Assembly: GCA_039566865.1 (NCBI GenBank)
Contig: CM076947.1
Span: 2,487,501-2,551,500 of the forward strand
DNA: 64,000 nucleotides
DNA from: Aurelia coerulea
Taxonomy: Eukaryota; Cnidaria; Scyphozoa; Semaeostomeae; Ulmaridae
Reading direction: 5' to 3'
The stretch's first letter is position 1, and each line of letters opens with the position of its first letter. Under the pieces are notes generated by a model. It was given only the letters and a program-made list of their open reading frames with translations, was not told the DNA's origin and searched no databases. The position numbers and the translations under genes are program-made. Shown here in pieces: positions 1 to 10,479 of this stretch.

Positions 1-10
1 TTACAAATTG

Positions 11-88
11 AAACCTTGAACCCGAAACCTTGAACCCGAAACCTTGAACCCGAAACCTTGAACCCGAGACCTGAACCCGAAACCCGGA
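11..88. repeat. 14-bp minisatellite, about five units
   Basis: A unit reading AAACCTTGAACCCG repeats head to tail from base 11. The last units are imperfect and decay into a shorter AACCCG pattern. It lies in single-copy flank outside the large array. It resembles no telomere unit I know and has no coding potential. Confidence 0.9.
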
Positions 89-1078
89 AAAAAGTTTGTC
101 CGCTATCCAATGCCAACCCAACTTCAGTTTTGTCATGCTTTGGTTCAAGTCATCGAAAAGTCAGTAAAGAGGTCTACAGAGACCGATTTCAGGTATTTTA
201 CAAGCAGAAACTGTGCTCTCTATGAAGCTCCATGAACTAGTGCCTCATTCAATTCATTCCCAAGGATGAAGAAACCAGACAGTAAGGCGATGTCTCAGCA
301 CAACATGCAAATAATGAATCGCTTTGTAAAAGACTTTGGAGAACCCAATAGCATGCTCTCAGTTCGCCAGCGTTCAACGAAGGACAACCCTGGAACACTG
401 CCAATCAGTGCCTATGGTGAACACACCATCCACAGTTATCTACAATATGCATAGGACAGTTTCTGTCAAGCAGTACCATCGTTAAGAATTGCTTATTTTG
501 CGCATCAACCACAGCTATAAGCATTGCATTAAAGATTCACCTCACTGGACCATTTGTGCTGCTAAGAACAGAAGAAGATTTAGCACCTAATGTAAAATCC
601 ATTAAATGGGAACTATTTGTAGAAGATGCGGCAGACTGCATGCAATATCATATGCTTACCACATGCAAGATTCCGATCAACAGATTAATAGCAGTAACGT
701 CAGACGTATGCCTGAAGGACCAGAACATATGAAAGTCAGTACAAAGAGATTTTGACAGGCATCAACAAAATTGATCTTGACGACAATGATGAAGAAGATG
801 GTGTCAGCACTCTAAAGACTGGAATTTCCAAAAAGGGCCGAAGAATCAATGTTCCTTTGCGCTTCAAAACATGAAGTAAGTCAGATTCTTTCATTTTTCA
901 TTGATTTCCAAGCAAAGACAGTTGACTATGGTTGTGTTGGGACCCATTGATTTGAAATTATGTTGTTTACTTCTACCATGCTGTAGATGTTCTATTCTCC
1001 CCAAGCATGCAAGTGTTCTTGATTATATGAAAAATTATTGTGGATTGATTGGACCTAAATTCTTGTTGTGAATCCTGA
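89..1078 (+). other. Unrecognised flank with a short open frame
   Basis: I recognise no gene here. About 200 bases (roughly 529-730) stay open on the plus strand without an ATG start and translate to a mixed-composition peptide with KIHLTGPFVLL near its start. It could be an exon of a decayed transposon gene upstream of the integrase-core exons. A second open stretch with an ATG runs 266-454. Neither matches a family I know, and no other structure stands out. Confidence 0.3.
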
Positions 1079-1552
1079 TCAAATGCTTTGGGTATTTTTT
1101 GAGACACCCAGTAGTCCGTTTCTGCATTTTTGATACGAACCAAACAGCGCTGTTGGAATGCTTTTGGACCGTTTTGTAAATACAATGGGTTTTTGTCCAT
1201 AGGATCTAATTCCGTTGGATTTTGGTGCCTTTACATTTGCTGTCAGATGCTCATGATATTGATATGGTAAGAAATGTTTGATTATTAAATCGGTGATGCC
1301 ACAAAGGGTCTTTTCTGTTGACTTCTTTAAAAATTTATATTTCTGTAGCTTATTCAATGATTCTGCTCCATTGTTCGTATTTATAGTTCTTTCTAACTCC
1401 TTCTCTCTATAAGCACATGCCCAACACTCTGGACATAAAAGCCACCACTGATTTATGTACCTTTGAACAACTGAATTAGATGTCCAAACCTTCGATGCTT
1501 TGAGTGCCTCTACAGCTATGTTGAAAAGACTATTGGAAGCGTTGGAAGGCAC
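1079..1552 (-). pseudogene. Mutator-like transposase fragment
   Basis: The minus-strand translation (157 residues, no ATG start) contains W-x2-CPECWACAYR followed by TINTNNGAESLNKLQKYKFL and a downstream FLPYQY. This is the pattern around the catalytic Glu of Mutator-like (MULE) transposases, where NTNNGxES precedes a KYxxL stretch. The DDE aspartates upstream and the C-terminal SWIM finger are absent, so this is a piece rather than a gene. It lies antisense within the intron-rich flank of the integrase-core gene. It differs from both MULEs inside the tandem unit. Confidence 0.7.
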
Positions 1553-1890
1553 ACTTAAAGTAGCTGGTGCATCTTTTCTCTCTAGCAGTTACGTGTACTG
1601 TTATGTTCCTATTTCCTGTTTTATGTTGCCATGAGGTAGACGTAGTTTTGGCTCCAAATGGTATTGTTCTAGTAGTAGGGTATAACATATAGAATTGTAT
1701 TAAAAAGCCTTTCCTGGAAATCTGACCGGTTTATTCCTGTCAACCCGGCCTGGATCCCCCCTGGACCGACCCTACAATTTTAGGAGTTTAGGAGTGACCA
1801 TAACATTTTTGGAGTTTAGAAATAAAGGCCTCCATGGCTACAGTAAACATCGTAAGTGAAATTAACAACTGATATTCATTCCCACCATAG

Positions 1891-4800
1891 ATTGAACGGT
1901 GGTGGAGAGAATTGCATGAGAGGATGGAGAAATATTTTAAAGAGCAGCTGAGATGGCTGAAGGATCATGGCCACTATGACCCTGAAAATGAAACCCATAG
2001 GTATTTTTTTGCAAAGACAGCAAACCAAAAGGGGGAAACGATAGTAATTGATGAATTAATTAAACTTTCCTAAACTTAATGGATGTCAACTGTATATTTG
2101 CTTGGTTTGATAGCATTGTTGAGCTTGGGGACATATAAGCTCACACTGTTGACTGTTTTTCTTTATTCTTATGAAAGTTTCAATCCCAAATTAAAAAGAG
2201 CACAGCTGCAATAAACTAGAGGTGTGCTTTGGCTGTGCTACAACGATTGAATTCTGAAATTCTTGCAAGCTGCATTACAGGATGCTGTGACATCAATAAG
2301 CTCTAAATTATTCAATGCAAATATTCATTTACAAAAAAAGCTAGTTTGATAGAAACTTAGAGCCACAACCTCACTAATTCCTAAGATCATATACAGTTGT
2401 ATGATTATTTATCACTGTTTTGCACATTTCCATTTTTCTATCGCTATTTTTCATATTTCTTCAATTTTTTGGCACTAGAATTTTCATCTTGATAGCCTAT
2501 AAATATTCTAACAATGCCTGTTCAAAAGGAAGGCCAAGAAATCAATTGGCTAGAACTAGATTTTTGATATTCATTTTACAATTAAATGCAACAACACAAT
2601 CACTTATATTTTCTTCCCCAGGATGATTATTGCATATATCATGATTCCTCTAGTACAGAAAGAATTGGACACTTTCAGAGACAACAGTTGGAACTGACAT
2701 AGGATACGCCAGCAGAAAGACACAGTCCTTCCTAATGGTATACCTAATCAAATACACAGCTTTCCAGATGAATATGAACTACAGGAGTGTGGTATGTCCA
2801 GTTTTCATGTGTGATGGGCACACTAGGTTTCTTAGGCAACAAATTATAACAATGTCTGAAGTAATAAGCAATTTGCAGTAATTTGAATACAAAAATCATA
2901 TCAATTGATACCTTGCTACAATAAATCAGCATCCATCAAATACTGTATATAAAACAAACAAAATTGAAAGCTACAAAACTGTAACAAGAAACAGTCACAT
3001 ACTTGAACCAAAGTAACAAGAAATAAATTACTATGTGTGCCAGATGAGTCAGAAAAAGTACCTACTTTTGTTTCAAAACAGAACAATGGGGAAAACATCC
3101 AGTAAAAAATGCAAATTTCTGTGCAGTGATAATTAAAATACTAAGCTTAGATCAAGGCGCCTTGTTTATTTTTTCAAGGCCAAATCATCCGAGATAAACT
3201 AGATTTAGTAAAAGCAAATACAAGCAACAAAAGCATGAAACATCCATCAAAACAGGGGATTAGTTAATCGTTTCAGCTCAAATTTTTACAGAAATTTCTC
3301 TTTTTAGCCGGGGAATTGCAAAATTGGTTATATCACATTCAAGAGTGCAGAAAGTGCTCATTTTGTGAACAATAAGAATTCCAGAATCATCTGTTGTTTA
3401 TGTGCTTTACTAAAAGCTAAATGTTTTTACAAAGAAACTGTATTTTGAAAGAAGCAGCAATTTGGCTACCAACAGTACCGGGTGTCCCAAAAAAAAGGTA
3501 ACAGATTTGATGGGGACTAGCGATGAGAGGATAAGTCGAACCGATCCCAAATAAGTTTTGAAGTACTCTTCGATAGTTAACTTGAAGATTAATACCTCGT
3601 TTGTTGATATTGGTGCATCAAGAGTTGAAATATTAATCTCGAAAGCCAAAATTTGCGTCCATCTACAAACCAGAGCTTTTGGGTTCTGGCCTAAACTGCT
3701 AACGCGCTTGTTAGGGGAATCTCCTCAGTCAAAGACGTTTTCAGACAAGGATCGGTCCTTTGGGTACCTGTTTGAAAAGAACGTAAAAAACTGAAAACTA
3801 ACAAACAAATTAATGAATACAGTCACCAAGGAATATTTTTCTCCAGTCAAAATGCATTTACAAAAGTACCCCAAGCAAAGCACAAATGAGCATTTTTTAT
3901 GTTCTCTTGGGCATATACGATTGCTTGTTTCGTAATAATTTCGTGAGAGATGATGCAAAAAACATTTCATTCAAGCAATGATGATTGCAACATAGTCTAT
4001 GTGTTAAAACCTACGGGACTTATTTCGCTGATGAATAACTTTTCTCAGGCGGGTGTAATTTAAAGTTTTTGTAGAATCAAGAAACTGGTCTCTTCGGGGC
4101 TAAATTCTTTAATCTGATTGTAAAGTTCAGAGTCAGATTTCCACTAAAATGTGTTCCTAAGCACGAGGTTTCTTGTTTGTACTTGGCTATGATTGAGGAG
4201 ATTCCACAACACAGCGAGTTAACAGCTTAGGCCAAACCCCAAAAGCTCTGGTTTGGAGTACGAGGCAAAATTGGACATTCCAGATTAATATTTCAACTCG
4301 TGATGCACCAATATCAACAAATAAAGCATCAATCTTCAAGTTAACTATCTAAGAGTACTTCAAAACTTATCAGGGATTGATTCGACTTAAATTCTTATCG
4401 CTAGCCCCAATCAAATCTGTTACCTTTTTTTTGGGACACCCGGTAGAAAATATGTAAAGCCTTATATTCTTGAGTGAAAATGAATTGTTGCAGCTAGGGG
4501 ATACTGATATATACAATGGGATACTGATATATATAGTACATTCTGCAAGCTTGCATCCATTTTGAACTCCCAAGACAAAAAAGAAAGATCAATCTTCAAG
4601 TATGAACTGAGTAAAACTCAACTTTGTGGTTGGCATTTTCTACTATAATGCGTTAATGTTTCTTGTTTTATTTAGATCTTGGAAAGCAAGGTACTCAGAT
4701 CTACAGTATGTGCAGTAGGTTAATCTTCCAATGTTATTACTGCAAAAAATTCAAAGGTCTGAAAAGTACAACTTCTTCAATGTCCTGCATGCAAAGAAAA

Positions 4801-5251
4801 TGCTCAAAATTCTCTTTCCTGACTCATTTTGCTTGCAAAGCGATACTACATATTATAATAACTAAATCTTTCACAAAACCGTTCCTGACTGTTCGTAATG
4901 AATAATATGATATCAGCCATCATTAATACAAAAAAAATCAATTTTGTGGGTAATCAAGAGGCATTCCTTTATGTTTATGCCATTTTTGCAGCAAGGCAGG
5001 GCACCGGGGCTGCGAAGCAATGGAATCTAAGCTTGATTTACAAGTACATTTGTTCTTTTGTTGCAGAGGTACCTGTCACAGAAGAAGAGCTGCAACAAGT
5101 TGCTGAGCTATCCATAATGCTGGACATACCAGACGATTTCCTTGATGTGCCGTGCAGAGCAGAATGCCAAAGGGTGCTTCCATTCAATGATATTGAACCC
5201 AAAGACGTGAAACAAGCCTACTTATACATTAACACGAATGTTAAGCTCTGA
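1891..5251 (+). pseudogene. Integrase-core transposase gene, 3' three exons
   Basis: Three plus-strand exons chain in perfect phase. Exon 1891-2000 encodes IERWWRELHERMEKYFKEQL and ends AG|gtattt. Exon 2622-2791 follows cccag and encodes MIPLVQKELDTF, NGIPNQIHSFPDEYELQEC. Exon 5067-5251 follows ttgcag and encodes EVPVTEEELQQVAEL and a C-terminal DIEPKDVKQAYLY. The split codons AG|G and G|AG give the Arg and Glu expected. I recognise this as the C-terminal part of the integrase-type DDE proteins common in cnidarian and fish genomes, possibly IS3EU-like, from memory of the family. The catalytic core upstream of IERWW is not found. An in-frame TGA at 2695-2697 sits where the family has WNSHRIR, so it is a pseudogene. 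The second intron spans the left edge of the tandem array. Confidence 0.72.
3478..4443. mobile_element. Mariner-type MITE, 966 bp (copy 1)
   Basis: Both ends read CCGGGTGTCCCAAAAAAAAG as inverted repeats and are flanked by TA at 3476-3477 and 4444-4445. The arms stay similar for about 240 bp (3478-3712 against about 4205-4443). TA duplication and this terminus fit a non-autonomous Tc1/mariner-like element. The centre has no recognisable transposase; small open frames inside it are shadows of the arms. Confidence 0.85.
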
Positions 5252-5564
5252 TATCATCATATCATTCATAAAAACTTATTAATCTTAACCCAGAAATGGT
5301 TTACTTCTTGTTATTTCATCTCTTTTCTGAAAAAGCTATTTAAGCAGTCCTCAGTGAAAGATGTGAGCTTGAGGAATTCAAAATCAAATCTTTTCAAAAG
5401 TTGGGCGTACAGTATATTGAGAAGACCAAGCAACTAGAAACTAAACGTTTCATCAGAGTTCAATTCAAACAAAACATAGCGTGCTAACTAAACTCTTGTC
5501 AAACTTTCAATGGATAACCTTGGAAGAAAACCTTCCTAACGGTTTTTCCATCATAGGGAGTGAA

Positions 5565-6685
5565 CTAAACTGAAGGTGATAGTCCCAACAGGTTGCAATA
5601 TTCAGTGCACTTGTGCGATTCCAAAAAGTTTCCTATTGCTTTGAATGAAAGATTTCCAGTTGTGAAGAGTAAGTCATCTCCTCCTTTGATGTTTTGAGAG
5701 GCAATTTCAGGGTCAAACATCCAAAAGCCGCAGCCTTGCATATCCATCACCATCAGCTTGTGAGAAGAGCATTCATATGAAAAATGGGCAAGACTTTCAG
5801 CTTTTGACCTTATTTCATTCTCTTGCCCACAAATTACACCAGCATTATTGATGTGTTTTGTGAAGTCTCCTTCAATGAACTCCTCCACTGTAACAGATGC
5901 ATCTTTATACTCTCCCAAATAAAGCTTTTTGTATTTCAGTGTTTCACCGTACAACATTAATTTGTTATTTTTTATCAATTTTTCTTCAAGTTTGGGAGCA
6001 AAGTTTCTTGCCAACATATGCATTTGAACCACTTTCTTTGAATGTTGAACAATTGTTTGGTTTGTGCTCTCTATCATCTATTTGGCTCCTGGCAGGTAAG
6101 TCTTAACAACCCATTCCTGATTTTTGTTTCCAAATACAGAAGAGATACTTCTTGCTTTGTATGCTACTCTAAATCCACCAGTTCCTAGTGGTTCTTTCTC
6201 TACTTGAAATGCAACTGAAATTGGCGTTTTGCACCATGTCTATGTTGAACATGTAAAGGGTAATTGGCTCAGTTGAGTCACCAATTACCATGCCAAGTTT
6301 CAACATATCCAAAATTGACAGGCTTTTGGGCACAGCCTTGCTGGGACTGACAACTTGCTTGTGATCTGGACATTTTTGTGCTGATGAACTCTTCGTTTGA
6401 AAATCCTGTCTCTTCTTTTTTAAAAGCAGGAGGAAGCAGCAGAATCTCATCAATAGCATCATCAGGCTCATCAGAATCTCCTGTTCCCACGCACGCGTCG
6501 ATAAATCGGATATGTATGACTTTGAGGTCTGGTATTTGATCTGCTGATTTGCAAGATGGCCCTTGCTCTCCAGCAAGAATGTCACATACTGCACCCTGTT
6601 CAGGTTTGAAATGCTTTTTGCACGCGGCCTTGTCAGTACAGTTGGAAAGTGCCCAAATTGTGTTGATTCCAGTCTTACGATACAA
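5565..6685 (-). pseudogene. Alpha-kinase (atypical protein kinase), broken (copy 1)
   Basis: Minus-strand 5565-6077 encodes the C-lobe of an alpha-kinase (the eEF2K, myosin heavy chain kinase and TRPM7 type). It shows VEEFIEGDFTKHINN, then LAHFSYE, MVMDMQG and DPEIAS, then GNLSFKAIGNFLESHKCTEYC, which is the zinc-binding C-terminal signature. The N-lobe follows upstream in the same frame (6081-6239), with glycine loop GTGGFRVAYKA and lysine motif WVVKTYLP. A single in-frame TAG at 6078-6080 separates the lobes. Further upstream (6278-6685) another frame gives ILAGEQGPSCKSADQIPDL, perhaps the N-terminal region, so at least one frame change or intron is also present. It overlaps the start of the neighbouring Mutator-like transposase on the opposite strand. 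All three copies carry the same TAG, so it predates the array. Confidence 0.8.
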
Positions 6686-7830
6686 AATGAATGGCAGAAA
6701 CGCATGGGAATTAACTATAGCTTGAAAGCTACATGTGAGAAATGTGACTCTAAGTTTTGCATTTCAGCCTCAAACTACTACATGGACAATAAGAGGGGAA
6801 AGTCTGGAAGACAAATCTCGGAGAACAATCTTCGCTCAGAGAACCATCTTTGCATTCAGAGAAATTGGATGTGGCCATCAAGCTATGGCTAACTTCTGCA
6901 AAGTAATGAATTTGCCTTGACTTTATGCTGCAGCATGCCACAAATTAAATAATTCTCTCTATGATGCATATGAGCATGCTGCTGCAGAGAGTTTGAAAGC
7001 ATCTGCCAAAGAAATTCATAGGGAAGTGAAAAATTGGCCAATGATGCAGACATTGCCTTGACAAAATGCTCTCTTGATGGAAGCTGGCAGAAAAGAGGTC
7101 ATTCATCATTGAATGGTGTGGTCACTGCAATAGTTGATGGAAAGTGTTTTGATCATGTGGTGCTGTCCAAGCACTGCAAAGGGTGTAAAAAGTGGAAGGC
7201 AAGAGAGGGCTCAACAGAATATGAGAACTGGTTCATAGAACATCAATGCCAAGCAAATCATGGTAAATCTTCTGGAGCCATGGAGTCAGTGGGAGCTATG
7301 GACATGTTTTCAAGATCAATCGAGCAGCACTCAATGATATATAAAGACTACATAGGAGATGGGGACTCGTCTTTATTCAAAGAGGTTGCATTTTCCGATC
7401 CATACAAATCTTTTGGAATTAAGCCGAGTAAGCTGGAATGCATTGGACATCTCCAAAAGAGGCTTGGACACATCTACGGAATTTGCGCAATGAGTACAAG
7501 ACAAAGAAGCTTTCACTGTCTGGTAGGGGAAACTGATATGCATAGTTAATAGCATGCAGACTTATTTTGGCATGACAATTCGGCAGAATAAAGGACAGTT
7601 GTATCCTATGAAGAAAGCAGTTGGTGCAGTTTTATAGCATTGCACATCATTTGAAGATGAAAGCTACCAACATCGCTTTTGTCCTGTTGGTAAAGATAGC
7701 TGGTGCAAATGGCAAAGATGTAATGATAGTAACTCTTCCAATAACAGGCAGGAGAGTAACAAGAATACAATTCTTTGCAATTGCAGGGATTGTCATGTTT
7801 TACAATTTGACATTATGATTCATCATTGTT
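6563..7830 (+). pseudogene. Mutator-like transposase, degenerate (copy 1)
   Basis: In order the plus strand gives an N-terminal cysteine region (KCPNC, CEKC), AFREIGCGHQAMANFCKVMNLP split across two frames, an alanine-rich AAAESLKASAKEIHREVK stretch, CSLDGSWQKRGHSSLNGVV with the first catalytic Asp region, VLSKHCKGC, YIGDGDSSLF, CIGHLQKRLG, and finally HRFCPVGKDSWCKWQR. This is the Mutator-like transposase domain abundant in cnidarians (PF20700 as I recall). Lesions include a frameshift near 6830, TGA at 6918-6920, a frameshift near 7035 and TAG near 7636. No full-length frame exists. No terminal repeats were found for it. It is convergent with nothing and head-to-head with the alpha-kinase remnant. 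Confidence 0.85.
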
Positions 7831-7991
7831 AATGCAGCAGATCTGGTTTGACCTGGGGCAATTTTGAAGTTTGCTGATTTTTAACTCTACAACCATACTG
7901 CAAAATATATCAAAATTTAATCTAATTATTGCAGATTTGAAGAAAAATAATTGTTAAATAATGAGTATAAAACAGTTTCCAGTACAATTTT

Positions 7992-8023
7992 TCTAATCTG
8001 TTGGGTTTTTTTGGGACGCCCGG
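7992..8023. mobile_element. Solo mariner-type terminus (copy 1)
   Basis: The sequence ends TTGGGACGCCCGG followed by TA at 8024-8025. Its reverse complement CCGGGCGTCCCAAAAAAAC continues into CAACAGATTAG and matches the terminus of the 3478-4443 element at most positions. No partner end lies nearby except the far one at 3478. It may be a relic end or the right border of a larger composite. Confidence 0.55.
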
Positions 8024-8088
8024 TATACTTACTTGTTTTGATATCCTATTGATGTAAGCTTCATTTGGCCTGGTAATTATCAAATTCT

Positions 8089-8176
8089 GGTCGCAAATGT
8101 TTCAACTGGGATCCGCAAATGTTTCAATTGGGATCCGCAAATGTTGCTACTGGGATCCGCAAATGTTTCTACAGCC
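8089..8176 (+). repeat. 22-bp tandem repeat, four units (copy 1)
   Basis: The unit GGATCCGCAAATGTTTCAAC repeats with small changes about four times just right of the mariner-type terminus. Copies 2 and 3 keep the array, with CTG added soon after it. No coding role is visible. Confidence 0.85.
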
Positions 8177-8252
8177 ACTGGGATCAATCATCAATTAGGC
8201 AAGGTGATTACAAGAATTTTCAATAACAAATTCGTTATATTTGAATGGTCTG

Positions 8253-8318
8253 CGGTTTTCTTGTCCGCGTTTTAGATTTTTACCAGTGTGAAATTCTAAA
8301 ACGCGGACAAGAAAACCG
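8253..8318. repeat. Long perfect-stem hairpin A (copy 1)
   Basis: Arms of about 27 bases, CGGTTTTCTTGTCCGCGTTT and onward, pair with their reverse complement across a short TACCAGTGTG loop. It shares the inner GTCCGCGTTTTAGA arm with hairpin B at 8654. Confidence 0.9.
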
Positions 8319-8653
8319 CGGACAAGTTTGTGACTTGTCTAAAAATCCTGAATGGCTGTGATGATAAAGCTAGTTAACCAATCGAAAAAGGAAACATGAT
8401 TGAGAACTGACTGAAGAAATGTATTTTTTCGATTCCCTCCGCTGGTTTCACTTCGCGTACATAGGCCCATTCTTCCAAACGGCCACCCCTACCTGCATGC
8501 AATCTCTACGAAGGGTTGCAACAGATTTAAGAACAGTATTTGTGGAATGCGAGAGGAATTGCGCAAAGAGACAACGTTTTCTTCGGAGAAAAACAGAAAA
8601 TTTAGGTAACGAACGTTCAAATTAATTATACTTGAATGATCCGCAAAATTGTT

Positions 8654-8698
8654 GTCCGCGTTTTAGATTTTACCGGCGTGAAAGTCTAAAACGCGGAC
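8654..8698. repeat. GTCCGCG-armed hairpin B (copy 1)
   Basis: GTCCGCGTTTTAGATTT at 8654-8670 pairs with AAAGTCTAAAACGCGGAC ending at 8698. It is followed at 8730-8767 by direct repeats of GTCCGCG that lead into TTTAGACCTGGCCG, the same tail that follows hairpin D. The recurrence suggests the ends of an uncharacterised small mobile element. Confidence 0.9.
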
Positions 8699-9315
8699 GA
8701 GAAAACCGTGGACTATTGTTCTCGTTTGGTCCGCGTGTCCGCGTTGTCCACGGTTTAGACCTGGCCGTTTCTTGTCTGGCTTTCTTGCATGTTTTAGTCC
8801 TGTTTCTTAATTCTTTGTTTTTTGGTCCCTTAATTTTTGCGGTGTTTGTTTCCTCGTTTCATGTTTCTTTGTTTCATGTGTGTTCCATTTCCTTGTTTCT
8901 TGCATTTTCTGTTTCTTAGCTGTTTGTTGTGGTTGCCCTCATTCTGATTTTCGCTTGTTAGGCCTCAGCCTCGTTGATTTCCCTGGCGAAGTGATCACTG
9001 CCTTCTCAAGGATTTGAGAACTACGACTACAGTGTGACTATTTTTCTCAATCAGTGAATTGTTATCAGAATTGAAAATTGAAAAGTGAAAAATGAATTGA
9101 AAAAAAACCCCACACTGTCGTAGTTTCAAATGTGCATTGTGTGGGGTTTTTCGATTCGCTTTGCAGTAAAAATTTTTCGAGAAATATACACTCAAAAAGG
9201 TTTGAAATGCGAAGCTATGTCAAGAAATACGACATTGGGGATAATAAAAATTGAACACACATTCATGATTGGATTTACTCATGCATGTAGGATAGAAAAT
9301 TATTTAGGTCCACGA
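8699..9315. other. Non-coding spacer
   Basis: I see no gene. A T-rich stretch on the plus strand (8760-8940, many TTTCTTG and GTTTC words) makes an open frame of no known similarity. The only structure is the hairpin listed separately at 9103-9151. Confidence 0.5.
9103..9151. repeat. A/C-rich hairpin (copy 1)
   Basis: AAAAACCCCACAC pairs with GTGTGGGGTTTTT over a 23-base loop. It looks like a bacterial terminator but lies in eukaryotic repeat DNA, so it is more likely the inverted ends of a tiny foldback element. Confidence 0.8.
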
Positions 9316-9364
9316 GGTCCGCGCTTTAGGATTTGCCCCTATGCAAAATCCTAAAACGCGGACC
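9316..9364. repeat. Hairpin C (copy 1)
   Basis: GGTCCGCGCTTTAGGATTTG pairs with the reverse complement ending in ACGCGGACC around the CCCTAT loop. Hairpin D at 10312 has the same stem and loop. Confidence 0.9.
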
Positions 9365-9579
9365 TTTTTTCGCGAACTTTTTTATTGTATGTTTATCAGG
9401 CCCCAATCTTTCAGGAGAGGAAAAGCCAACGTGTCTTTTGCCATTTCTTTTCACATTATCGTGCTCTAGTCGTAATTCTCAGCTCTCGTGAAATTGGACT
9501 TCGATCTCATTTCACACATGGTGTTATTGATTTCCGAGGGGTGATAAGCTTAGGCCCGCTTTTAGGCCTAATGAGGAAG

Positions 9580-10002
9580 CCCGGGGGGGGTACTCATATA
9601 TTTTTCAGTACGGGGACGTGCCGCCGAACAGGGTATCATTTTCAGGATTCCTACTCCGGGACAGGGTATCACTTTTGTATGGTCGGCTCCATGACAGGGT
9701 CCATATTTTGTATAATTGACTACGTATCGTCGTTGTAAGCCATTTGCACTCCGCGAATATGATTTAAATCGTTTGGATGGCAACATTTCCGCATTTTCTG
9801 ATAGATTTCTATCAAATTTTTATCAAATTCCCAGGGCAGGCTACAATTTTGTATGAAGAAACCCAAGAATAGGGTATTGTTTTTAAAGTTTTACTCCGGG
9901 ACAGGGTATCATTTTCGGGAATTTTACTCCGGGACAGGGTGCCTTTTCAGATTTTCCAGCGGCCCGTCCCCGTATTTTCGTAAATCAAGTACCCCCCCCG
10001 GG
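9580..10002. mobile_element. C/G-run MITE with 8-bp TSD (copy 1)
   Basis: The ends are CCCGGGGGGGGTACT and its inverse AGTACCCCCCCCGGG. They are flanked on both sides by TGAGGAAG (9572-9579 and 10003-10010), a perfect 8-bp duplication. Sub-terminal CGGGGACGTGCCGC and GCGGCCCGTCCCCG extend the inverted repeat. Inside, the direct motif ACTCCGGGACAGGGTATCA recurs several times. An 8-bp duplication fits hAT-like mobilisation. There is no coding capacity. Confidence 0.88.
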
Positions 10003-10311
10003 TGAGGAAGTCATATCAAACTCATGGCTATTGCGAGAAACGGGTTTTACTTGGAGATGATTCGGATTGCATCACTACGAATATGCCACGTATACAAGTA
10101 AAGAAATGAATCAGGATATCGTTGGTGTTGATATTTCATTTACTAGCTTCGTCCAAGATTTTTCAGACCCTAACTGGCGACGAGAGACTTGCACATACTG
10201 GGAGTGAAATGTGATTAGTACAGATCTTTTTCATCTCGGCAAGAAACAACATCGTGATGAATTTGCAAATCAGCGTTGGAAGCAGGAACTAAAACAAAAA
10301 AAGGTCCGCGA

Positions 10312-10360
10312 GGTCCGTGCTTTAGGATTTGCCCCTATGCAAAATCCTAAAATGCGGACC
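10312..10360. repeat. Hairpin D (copy 1)
   Basis: The stem and CCCTAT loop are as in hairpin C, with one T change in each arm (GGTCCGTG and ATGCGGACC). An outer GGTCCGCG at 10303 and CGCGGACC at 10367 extend the fold. Confidence 0.88.
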
Positions 10361-10393
10361 TTTTTTCGCGGACCATTTTACCTCCTTGGTCTT

Positions 10394-10438
10394 GGTCTGC
10401 GAGGTCCGCGTGGTCCGCGTGGTCCGTGAGGTCCGCGT
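10394..10438 (+). repeat. 9-bp GGTCCGCGT tandem repeat (copy 1)
   Basis: Five near-identical 9-bp units end at TTATAGACCTGGCCG. Copy 2 has one unit fewer (34946 onward); copy 3 matches copy 1. It is the same word found in the hairpin arms. Confidence 0.85.
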
Positions 10439-10479
10439 TATAGACCTGGCCGATAATATTCTTAACATTTGAATGATTC

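Noticed and set aside
3725..3970. 81-residue minus-strand frame inside the 966-bp element, plus other small frames there
   Set aside because: They overlap the inverted arms and the non-coding centre of the mariner-type MITE, with no transposase motif.
8089..8176. Short regular repeats that might suggest a CRISPR array
   Set aside because: Units are contiguous 22-bp tandems without unique spacers, and the context is eukaryotic.
8632..8919. 95-residue hydrophobic plus-strand frame
   Set aside because: Built from hairpin B and a T-rich low-complexity stretch; the hydrophobicity follows from base composition.
9103..9151. Rho-independent terminator
   Set aside because: The stem and T-run look right, but there is no bacterial gene context and the copies sit in transposon-rich eukaryotic DNA.
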